A stretch of 64,000 nt of DNA from Lumbricus terrestris (lineage: Eukaryota > Annelida > Clitellata > Crassiclitellata > Lumbricidae). A program made the translations under genes and the position numbers. The first letter of the stretch is position 1, and each line of letters opens with the position of its first letter. Positions 41,801 through 53,800 of this stretch are shown one piece after another. The notes under the pieces were generated by a model. The model had not been told where the DNA came from and searched no databases. It saw nothing but the letters and a program-made list of their open reading frames with translations. The DNA is taken from NCBI GenBank assembly GCA_949752735.1, contig OX457036.1, positions 94,257,198-94,321,197 on the forward strand. Direction: 5' to 3'.

Positions 41801-44800
41801 CAGACAACAAAGAATGACAGCAGAAGCATTCTAAGAAACATTAGAACTTCAAAATTAAAGGCTAATTCCAACCATATCAGCGACCACTCAGGCCCCTGGC
41901 ACAAGTGCTTGGAACAATCTTCACGGCATCGTGGTACAATGCATTTCTAAAGTCCTACAGTGACTATGGTAATAGGAAGGCATCATACCTAAAGCCGCTT
42001 GTTAATGACAATAATATCATGATCTACTGTATTGTGGTGGCAATTATAATAGTGAACAAGATTGAAGAGGATAATCTTACCTTGGCTTCCTGTGGCACCA
42101 GCCACACCAGTTGATCCGGTATTTCCACTTGGACCACGAATCCCGGTAGCTCCCGTGTCCCCAGACGACCCAGAAGGACCTTGTACCCCGCTGGCTCCAG
42201 ATGGCCCTTGAGTTCCGGTTTGTCCAGCTGGTCCAGTTGCTCCAGTTGCTCCGGACCCACCTGTGTTTCCAGTTACCCCGGTGGCCCCTGTACCACCGGT
42301 TGCTCCTGGTCCTCCAGGAACTCCTGTTCGGCCAGGATTGCCAGAGGACCCTCCCCCACCAGACTGACCCGGGGCGCCTGTTGCACCACCCACTCCTGTA
42401 CGTCCGCCCTGTCCAGGGGCTCCAGTGGATCCTGCCAACCCAGAGGCTCCCGTGCTGCCCTGCGGGCCCGTGGCTCCCCCTGGCCCTGTGGCTCCAGTAT
42501 TACCGTTCACACCAGAGCTGCCTGCAACACACATCAAACATCCACGATAATGCAACGTAGCAGAGCTACATGTAAGTTCACTAATGAAAAGTTGAAAACT
42601 AAAATATTCTAAATTTACAAGCTATCATTAGATAGGAAGAAGTAAGGAACTTCGAGACACAGTACACAAGTTAAGCAAAGTAAGTAGGTAAGATGAGATT
42701 ACTTAATGTAATGCAAACAAGGCGAGGACAAATATTTCCAAATAAATTCGTCGATTAGTTGGAACGAGTAGGAAGGAATGCTATGCCGATACAAATGCAA
42801 AATTGAACCGAAATGAAATAAAGAAAGCGAATAAATCGAACCAAAGATAATATTTTTTAAATTGCAAAATTTAAGCGAAAAACTCTTCTTAAACAAAAAG
42901 TATAGTGTTGGAAACTAAATGCGTAGAGTGAGTCTGAATAGATACTACAATAATGAATGTATGCTGTGAAAAAGTAGGCCTATGCGTGTTCGCTCAACGC
43001 AGAAATGTGTGCATGCTGAAATTTAAACATAAACCAAGAAACTTAAAAGAAATCGCTATGGCCAGCATTATACAGTAAATTTATCAAGATACCTGAGCCG
43101 CCTGCTTGGCCAGGAGGGCCCGATGACCCCGTGTCACCAGTATCTCCTAAGCGTCCAGTTTGCCCAGTTCCTCCAGCTTGTCCTGTGGCACCGGAGGACC
43201 CAGTAGCCCCAATAGGACCCGTTGCTCCTGAGCTTCCAGTGGGTCCGGTAGAACCTCCTGTTCCAGTTGCTCCGGATGCTCCAGACGCACCGATAGCACC
43301 CGTCGAACCAGTTGCACCGATGGCCCCAGTGCCACCACGAGGTCCCTGACTTCCGCTGGCACCCGTTGGCCCACTCGGGCCTGTAGCACCTTGTGTTCCC
43401 GATGACCCCGATGCTCCAGTGGCTCCTGTGGCCCCAGTCTGACCTGGACCGCCTGAAATTCCTGTGGAACCAACTGGGCCGATCGATCCAGTTTGACCTC
43501 CTCCACCGCCAGAGCCAGGAAGACCAACCGGACCAGTCGCTCCCAGTGGACCAGTATTACCTGTTCCACCAAGCGGTCCCAGTGCACCAGTGCTGCCTGT
43601 ATCACCTCTTGGCCCTGGTGCTCCAGGATTGCCAGACCCACCAGTAGTTCCACTCGCTCCAGTTTCGCCGCGGTCACCATCTAGTCCAGTTCTTCCAGGT
43701 AATCCCGGCGCTCCGTCAGGACCAGCGGTTCCATTAGCTCCAGGAACACCAGGCAACCCAATTATGCCAGTTGATCCAGACGCTCCGGCGGACCCAGTAC
43801 CCCCTCGTGTACCAGAGATACCAGTGGCTCCAGTCGGGCCTCGTGGTCCTGGCGAACCAGTGGCTCCGGTTGGACCAAGTCCACCCGTGGTGCCAGTGGC
43901 GCCAGTGATACCAGGATAGCCTTGCACCCCGGTGGCTCCCATCAGCCCTGTGTCACCTAATGGACCAGTGATTCCTGTTGCACCTAATGGGCCAGAAGAT
44001 CCTAAAACATACCGACCACGACAAACATCACAATTGCCGCCAAAAGATCAAATTCTTATTTCTTACTCTAAGCTCAATTGTCTTATATTTCTATGCAAGA
44101 ACTTAAACCACGGGGAGCGCTTCAGCTATGTCAATTTCTATGCCAAGCTAGAGCTTTGGTTTCCCAAATGAATAATGTTACCGATAAGCTATAATTGGCT
44201 GGTGCTCAAGGATGAGTCTCTTAAAAAGTGCAGCTGCTATTCTATTGGAAAGCTCTATTATAAAACTATTCTAACGCTCTGTTCACTCATAGAGATTCAG
44301 ATAAAATGGAAATCGCAACGACATGGGAAATCACTAAATTATTGCCGTAAAATAAATATTATTTAAAAATAAATATTATTCATAAAATAAATACTATTCA
44401 TAAAAATAAATATTATTCATAAAATAAATATTATTCATAAAGTAAATACTATTCATAAAGCGCCTCTCACAATAAACACCAATCAGAGAACATTTCCAAT
44501 ACCAGCATAAATTAGTAAATTAAGCATTTATTAAGGACTTTCTACTAAACTCCTTCTATTAAAATCACGAAAGGAATTTATCATGGCAGTCGGATTTTTG
44601 CCGTAATCGCTTAATGTCACATTTTCCATAACCCTCAATATAATCTTCAACACCATTATTATTATTTTTCTTATTTTTTCTGTTACTATTCTATAACTAA
44701 ATCTATTATCGATGCAACCGGATGTTTCTAATACTATTACTTTTCACAGAAAATTTGCAATTCCTCGAAAACAAATAAATTCAGCCAACAATTCAAAATA

Positions 44801-47800
44801 TTCGATTAAACTTTAATCTCTAACAAATATTTAACAGCTTCGTTCCCAAAACGTCCCTAGATTTCCTGTTATATGACAAAGACCAGACACAACAAGGGAC
44901 AAATCAATGAATGAAAGTTACATGATGCTCACCTGTAGCTCCTGGAGTGCCCTGCGCTCCCTGCGGTCCAGTAGACCCAACTCTTCCAGTAGCTCCTGTT
45001 CCTCCCGTGTCACCAGTGGCTCCAGTACTTCCAGAACTACCAGTTGCACCCTCTTGTCCTCCCTGGCCGGGTAATCCAGTGAATCCCTGGTCCCCGGATA
45101 GGCCAGGCAGCCCTGTGGAACCAGGCGGTCCCTGTTGGCCAGGTTGCCCAGTGAAGCCTGAACTTCCTGTGGATCCGGTTATACCGGGTATCCCGTCGCT
45201 ACCTGCGCTTCCGGGTAGACCTTGTGGACCGACTGGTCCCATGGGACCTATGGGACCAGTCGCACCCTGAGACCCAGTGATACCCGAAGCACCTGTGTTG
45301 CCAGATGCTCCACCAACTCCAGCAGGTCCTGCAGAACCAGTTGCCCCAGGAGATCCTTGGGGTCCAGAGGGTCCAACCGTTCCCACAGTGCCCGATGGGC
45401 CCTGAGGTCCAGTGCCTCCAGACGATCCAGTTGCTCCAGGAACACCTCCAGTACCTTGTTGTCCAGTGCTACCAGAAGAACCAGCGGCTCCAACTGGTCC
45501 AGTAGCTCCAGCAGAACCAGCCGGACCGCTGGATCCCGCTGGTCCACTGGCACCAGAGGCACCGACGTTTCCAGTAGGTCCAGTAGATCCGCTGGCACCA
45601 ATTCCACCCGTCGAACCAGTTGCACCCAACTGACCTGTTGCCCCTTGTTGACCTGTAAAACCGATTGGCCCTGGACTTCCTGTGGCTCCAGTTGGGCCAA
45701 GAGGACCTTTTGATCCAATAGCACCAGTCGGGCCCCCAGGTCCAGTGGGTCCGGTGCCTCCATTTACACCAGGACCACCGACTGCACCGGTAGCCCCAGT
45801 TATTCCTCTTGGTCCACTAGTTCCAGTGGCTCCTGCAAGTCCAGGAGCTCCCGTTGCGCCACCCGACCCTGCACTTCCAGCTGGCCCTGGATTTCCAGAC
45901 TGACCAGTCCCCCCAACTTGACCTGTGCCCCCAGGAGGACCAAGTGTTCCAGGCGTACCTGAATCTCCAGTGCTTCCTGATGGTCCGGACGAACCTCCAG
46001 TTCCTTGGGGACCAGTAGATCCCTGAGGTCCTGTGCCACCAGGTGAACCGCTAGCACCAATTACTCCTGTTGCACCCGTACTTCCAATGGCACCTGGGCG
46101 ACCAGTAGATCCACCGGCTCCAGACCCTCCCGTGAATCCCGCCTGCCCGGACGCTCCCGTAGGGCCATTTGCACCACTGGGGCCCAGAGCACCAGTTGGA
46201 CCATTGGGTCCTATCATACCAGATGCACCGGCGAAACCGCCAGGGCCAGCCTGACCAGTGCCTCCAGCAAAGCCAGTCCCTCCCGTTGAACCACTAGCGC
46301 CAACCACACCGGGCAATCCAGGCGATCCTGAGCTACCAGTCGCTCCAGGAGTGCCTCCTGACTCCTGACTTCCAGGTGCACCGTCGGGACCCCTTGGTCC
46401 AGTCGCTCCTACGGGTCCAGAGCCACCTATACCACCCGTATTTCCAGTACCACCAGGCAATCCAGATGCACCTGTCGATCCACCAGGTCCAATCTGCCCC
46501 GTGTTTCCAACAGGACCAAGAGAGCCTTGGCCTCCTGCAGGACCACTCGCTCCTCTTTGTCCTAAAATGTAATGCACAATTTACATAAGTAAATAGACAA
46601 AACTTCTATTCTACTAATTCTTACAAGATATAAGTGTATCGACAGCTAAGTCTATGATGCAGAGTGGATTAAAGCTGCGATCAACGACGCTCTCGTTAGA
46701 AATATTCCTATAAGAATGGCCTTTACGAATGGCTCAAAGAGAGGAACCAATCATTGCGAACCTAAACAGCTTGACAGAAAACCTGTGGCAGGCACAGAGA
46801 AATATGAAAAAACACACAATGTAAGTATGGCATCTATGATAAATTGATATATCGAAATAGATGACCACAAAATTTGGCAGAGAAGATATATTTCTTGCCT
46901 GTTGCGCCCGTTGATCCAACAGTCCCACCGGTTCCAACAGCACCACTGGGTCCGACCGGACCCTGCTGTCCAGACGATCCACTTGACCCAAAAGAACCGG
47001 TAGCTCCTGTCGAACCCGTTATGCCAGGTCTTCCAGGTATCCCAGTTGCTCCAATTGGTCCAGCTGGACCTCCAGTACCAGTAGCACCAATCGATCCGGA
47101 ACCTCCTAGACCGCCAGATCCAGGCGAGCCGGGCGGACCTAGCACTCCTTGGTCGCCAGTGCCACCCATTCCGCCAGGTATTCCAGTGCTGCCAGGGTTA
47201 CCAGTCGCTCCTGCAATACCAGTTCCGCCTATTGCACCTCTGCCACCAGTTGCCCCAACGGCCCCAGTGGGTCCTAGTGGCCCAGAAGACCCAACTGCCC
47301 CCGAGTCACCCAATGGTCCTCTAGACCCAGTTGCTCCAGTTCTTCCAGGAAATCCAGATTCTCCGGTTGATCCAGGCCTTCCTGTGGCTCCAGTGTTACC
47401 TACAGTTGGTCCTCCTATCGAGGTCGGCCCTGGTGGCCCAGGCGGTCCTGCTGGTCCAGTGTTTCCAACAGGTCCCGTTGGGCCACTTGATCCGATTGGG
47501 CCAGATGATCCAATTGAACCACTAGCTCCCGAACTTCCCTGTGGTCCAGTTGCACCTGGAGTTCCTGAAATACCTGGCACTCCGGTACTTCCTGTAAACC
47601 CATTTATTCCTGCTGGTCCTGTGGCTCCAGTGCTACCTGAAGAACCTAGTGGCCCCGTTCCACCGGGAACACCAATGGATCCAGGAGGTCCTGTTGCACC
47701 AGTGTTACCAGTGTTACCAGTACTGCCAGCAGCAGGTGCCCCAGGTGGTCCAGCTGTACCTTGTGTTCCTTGAGAACCTGTGCCACCAGGCAGACCTGGC

Positions 47801-50800
47801 GAGCCAGACGATCCACTGCTTCCTGGTGGTCCGCTAGGTCCTGGATTGCCAGCTTGACCCGGTGGTCCTGCAACACCACCTGGTCCAGGTGTTCCTGTAG
47901 CCCCTTGAGGACCCGAAGCACCACTTGCTCCAGTGTTGCCTGGTACTCCAGTGCCAGGTGGCCCCTGTGGCCCAGGAGAGCCAGTCGCACCTATCACTCC
48001 TACCATCAAGCAAACGTCAGAATTGTATACTCTGTTGGTTACTTTTAAATGTTACATTGCATAAATTTATTTCAGTCAATATACAAACAGAAAATTATGC
48101 CATTAAAAGAAACGACGATTATCAAGCAACTCAACTACACGCTTGGTATCGAATGTCTCAAGCTTCTAAAGGTAAATGTTCATGGTAGTTGTTTTACTAA
48201 TAAGAAAGCAGGATCTGTAAAATGCCACCTTTAGTTCAATTAAATCAATGTGAAAATAACAGTTTCAAAGAAATTGTGCTTTTTATAAGCATAGTTGCAT
48301 AGTCATTCTTTCACAGGCAAATAATGACACCTCCATAAAAGCATTTATTAAGAAGAATCTCAATGTGAAATCATCTCTAAAATATGCGAAAGTGTTTCAA
48401 TTTTATTTGATTCGAACATTATCATTTCCTAGCTTAATGACATCAGCATAAACCAACCTGTACTTCCAGGATTTCCAGCGGGTCCCGTCGACCCTGGCTG
48501 TCCTTGATCTCCCGTTGGTCCAGTTATCCCTAACAAAGTCATACACAGCTTCTTAAAAATTAATTTGAAATAGATCACTTGCTTTAAATTCGTCATGGTA
48601 AAATGATAATTAATTCGAAGTTCTTGTAGATATGCACCATCTTTTACTGGTCAGCCTGTCTGGATTTAAGGATATCTCTTTGTAAAGCAAAGAGCATAAC
48701 GGACCCACGGGTGGTATTCTAAGTACATGGCCCCTCTATGAAAACAAATCACCATTCACAGCCAGTTTTTTTATAGTCGAAAGGATGACAAGGCAGTAAT
48801 GGCCAAAGACAGTTTTTAAATCGACCTAGTATTTCCATAACCTAGTCAAGTTTGCCCTCTTGTCCGCTCTCTCTTGCACCAATTCACTTATTATTGAAAA
48901 CCGAAATTTGCTAGATAACCTTATCCAGTTCATCCCCTGCTCCAAACCATGGCCACCGTCACTAACAATTTTCATCGTTGCACCATGCTGTCTATTAGTA
49001 TTAAACTTGGTTCTGATGCTAGGACGTCGGAAAAGAAAAAACTCTTTTAAGCCACTTTTGCGTGGAGCAGTGACATTTCAAAATGCCTACATGACTTTAA
49101 AAGTGTTCCTCGATTATGAACATCGTCTCAGTGATCATTCTGTCTAGAAATATCTCGGTTTGAACATGAATCTACACGTGTGCATGGGATTCCGCCACCG
49201 ACAACATTTCTAGCAATCTGAGAATCGTTGACTGTTCATGAACCATTTGCATCAAATGGCTTGAACATCAAACATAGAGATAGGCAGATAGACAGCATTG
49301 CGACTGTTACAACCATATTTAGGATTCTTCTTACTTGGATCTATTTCGACAGCGATGGAAAACTGCGCCCCGTAAACGAGATTATCGAAGGTAACGTTCG
49401 TTCCCACTTCTGCGGTCGTTACTGAAGAAATGTACGATGGGTAACCACTGATGAAGATACGCGGAATAGCACAGAAGACCTGTTCATTTGTTATGCCTAG
49501 GTAGTCACCGGTCTGAACGACAAACACGTTCGGCGCTTTAACCTACAATCACACAAACACACAAAAGATGACAATAATTATGATGGATGAACGTCCACAC
49601 AACATTTGTACCACATCCGAAATGACAATCCTTCGAAATTCTTCTAAGTCGTCAAGAAACAGCATATATACTGGCAGGGGCTTCTATCCCTATACATGGC
49701 GGGCGCAGCTTGCGCCCAGTGAAAAATAGGGGGGGGGAATAAGAAGACAGCCAAAATTCACGTCGGTTGGGGGGGGGAAAGTCAGACATGGAGGGCAGCG
49801 TTCAATCTAGGCATAACTAGGAGGAAGATCTCCCCAGAAAATACTTCCCCTCCATATAAATTTGGACAAAATGGTAGGTCAAATAGTTTTGTTTAGCTAA
49901 ATGCATACACTTTATACACTTTGAGTTTTTAGTTAGGCTACTATCTGCATTTTTTAATTACATGAACTGCTATAACAGCTATAATATAGTACCTACCATA
50001 ATAAAAAAATTCCTATTGCATGATTATATTTATGTTTTTACTATTTTAATAAATAATACAGTCATATTATAATTGAAAATTATAATGTTAATACAAATAC
50101 TATTTTGCACAACTAAATGGCTTCTCTCCAATGTTATCTTTCAAATTTCAGACAGTCAAATTTGGTCCTTGAACACTTAGTAAAGCAACATCATTATTAC
50201 GTGGGCTTACAATGTAGGACCTACATTGTTTTTTTTATTGTATTGCATTGTGCTCTAAAAATTTATGTAACGCCTCTCGAGTGCACACTGATCAGTAGCG
50301 CAAAACTTATGGCTGCCCAATTTTGGCAGCAATTTCTCCACTGAAATAGTAGAGTAATTTTGCTAAGAGGACAGCTTAAAATGCTGAAATTGCAATGCGA
50401 AAATCGCAAAAATTTCTTATGGGGAGGGGCACATTACCTCCCCATACCTGGTCCCTTCATTCCCACACTAGAGGATGGCATGCGCTAGATTACATTATAT
50501 TGCATACATATAGGAAGGCCGGTTCAGAAAAGGGGGGGGGAAGAAAATGGATTGCGCCCGGCTGCTTAGGGGGGATAGAAGGCCCTGTATACTGGACCAA
50601 TAGATCCGAGCATAGATATCTATTGCGAATCCATGTAGGCCTAACATGCTTCGACCATGTCAATTTTTCATTGAACTGATCGGGTGTGAGCGTACCACCA
50701 CCATTCCCGTAGAAAATTTCTTGGCACTAAGGCACTAATGATACTTCTTATGATGCACAATGTGAAACCTGATAAATCTATATTCAGAAACTCTTATTTT

Positions 50801-53800
50801 AAAATGCCCGTGTTCTTAATTTCCTGCTTTGTACTTTTAAAGCTCTTGCTATAAAATTTAACCGTGACTATTCATTTGCCCCCACAAACTTTTCCATGGG
50901 CGCCCATGCACAGCTTTGACCAAATTGTGACACCATAAGATGAACCAAAGTCACAGCATGACAAATGAATATGACAGGTGACTCTGTCTTCTTCAGGTGA
51001 TGCCTATTCTAGATTCCACACCCGGTGTGATCCAGCCCTTTAATGCCAGATGGTATAGGATTTCCAATACCATTTACTACCATCTCGGCATTAAAGGGAT
51101 TTATCTTCTTATATACAACTGCACGAGATGAAGAAGACATCGTCGAAGCAACAATCGCAATATATAATAATATTCGCTCACCTTATAGACAAGTCCTGTA
51201 GCGCTGTTGTTGATGGAGACCCGGACTTGCCAGACAAGAGTGTACTTCAACGTGTCAGGGGTGGGTCGCCAGATCTGAAGCCTCGTAACGGAGACCGGTT
51301 GACCTGCAGCAGCATAGAAGTAGTAGTACGTCAACGTTCCTCTCTTCAGCTGCTTGTCTGTGTCGATGAACGCCTTGTTGGCCCCTGCTCCGACCAACCC
51401 CGTTCTGTCTCCTGTGACGTTGTTTCCGTATAGGTACTTCTCACCTTGGAAGTTCAATGTAACCGGGGCTGCAAAGCACCACAGAATCGCGTTAAGCCTT
51501 TGACAGACGATTGCACAATACGAGAGACGTCTAGGTCCTATAAAAAGCTACAGATATAAACCGATGTCCAATCCTCATCCGACCCGTACTCCTACTAGTA
51601 GCCTACACCTACTCCCAACTAGTACTCCTACTCCTACTAGTAGCTTTTCTTACTTCTAGTAGTGTCCCTACTCCTATTCCGCAATCCGCATGTATGGCAC
51701 TATTTAAACCTTTCCTGTTCAAATCTTAAAACAACTGTCAGCAACAGCAAATGCACCACTATAATAGTAATAACAGTCATAACAGTAATGCACTTAATAT
51801 TTGGGTGGACCTATAGGCATCACACTGAGCTAGCAACAGTACATTCGTTGTTCACTTTCTACTGCAATTCATCATAACAGTAAAGCAACGCAAAGTACAA
51901 GTAAAACACTCGACTATTCCATTACAATTATGATTCTCTTGCTACTATAATACTATACCAGTGTAGCTACAATGCAGCTGCTGCCGTTATCCACTATCAA
52001 TATTACTATTACTACAAGACTACTATCTATTTAATAGTATTGCTACTATCATTATTATTGTTGCACTATTATCATCATCATTAGTATAGGCCTAACACTA
52101 TCAATAATTATTATTACTACCACTACAATAATTTTTATTGTGTTGTATACATACACACACCCGTGTACTGCAATACGTGTGGCTAATAATAATTATTATT
52201 ATCATAATAATATTTGAGCACTTGGTCTTACTTTGACTGACGGATTCTGGCAGTGTGACTGAAACAAACAACAAAGCACATCAATGCTACGGATTATTGA
52301 CACAACAAACATCAAAGTACCGGTAAGCCTAAACGATTCATAATCGTAATCTCCAAACTTCTAAAGTGCTACTCAAAAGCCAAGCGCGGGGCACCAGCTT
52401 ATTCACGAGCGCTGTCAATATGTCAGTGTCATAGCAAACAAAGTAACATGTATATAATATATGATACTGACAACAAAGATCGGCTGACAGTTCAGTACCG
52501 GTACAGACTCTCGACAGCAGAGGCGACAAAACAATAATTACAAAAAAACTGTCGTTCTCATCAATGTTCTTGTCTGCAATTCCTTGGCGTTCATCGCGTG
52601 CTGTCTGTAGCCTACATAGCATCGCAGTGTTTCACTGTTTCGTATTTGAGCATTTAAAAAGCGCTTCTCTCAGCAAGAACCTTCCAGAAGCGTTTCCAGG
52701 GCGAGAGACCTCGAAAGAAAACGCAGGATGTGAGGCGAGAGAACCACTTTCGGAGAGGATGTCAGTAACACAATAATTCCTGATCGTATCAGCATCATGC
52801 TATCGTAATCGTAATCGTAATCTCCTAATTTCTAAAGCGCCACTGGAAAGCCAAGCGCGGGGCACCGGCTTATTCACGAGCGCTGCGTTGCGTTAGAAGG
52901 GTTGTCCGTGAGAGTAGTCCGTGGTGGTCCGGGTCGAGGTACCGTAGGATCAGAGGGGCGGAACAGCTACTAAGGTGGGTGTCGTCTGAGCCGGGAATTA
53001 GAGGATGGGGGATCAGATGAAACATGATAAGAGTTCTTGAAAAGGAGTGTCTTTAGTTTCGAGTGAAAGGCCCGAGGTGTGCTATCATCTGGAGATAATA
53101 TAACTACGGTCATCTCGTCTCATTTTATTACCATGTATCTATTTTGGGGGTCTTCGCCGGTACAATGATGCCCTCGTTCAGAAATTTCCCGAATTCCGCT
53201 TTAACTTCAGCTCTCATATGGAACGGTATCGGACGAACTTTGTGGGTTACAGGACTGTTACCTTTTTGTCGATATGGCGCTTAAGCCACGTGCCTCTCTC
53301 TAATTCCTCCTTCTTTCTCTTTCACTCCTCTAATTCCTCTTCATCTCTTCCTCTGTCTATATCCTCTCTCCCTCTTCTCTCTCTCTTCTCTCATATATCC
53401 TCCCCCTCACTTTCTGCCAACATTGTCTTGTCTATTGTGACTTTCGCACTCCAAAAAAATTATCTACCCTGTTACTATGCTGCGCTGCAAGACGCAATGT
53501 GTGTGCCCGATCAGTTGTAAATGGCCTACAACTCGAGTCTGCGCCTGCGGACCAACATAGACAAAAGGGCAAATGTCAGACATTCCATCAAACCGCAAAG
53601 TGAATTCTTCACATGTAGCTCTAGGTTTCTTTTTATGCCCCCTGCAACTTGCTGCAAGGCCAGCACCTCTATGGATGGTTCTATCTGCATGCTTTTCGCT
53701 TTCGTCTAGGCTGTGGCTCTGTACGCGTGTCTCCCACCATTACACATCTCACCTCTAGCAAGCACTTAGGCCTACTCCATGTCACGAATGACATGGCCCC

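Noticed and set aside
14138..47773. Many long plus-strand frames rich in Pro-Val-Ala-Pro across the collagen exons
   Set aside because: They are the reverse complements of Gly-X-Y codons (GGN gives NCC, Pro), end where the minus-strand exons end, and have no splice logic of their own.
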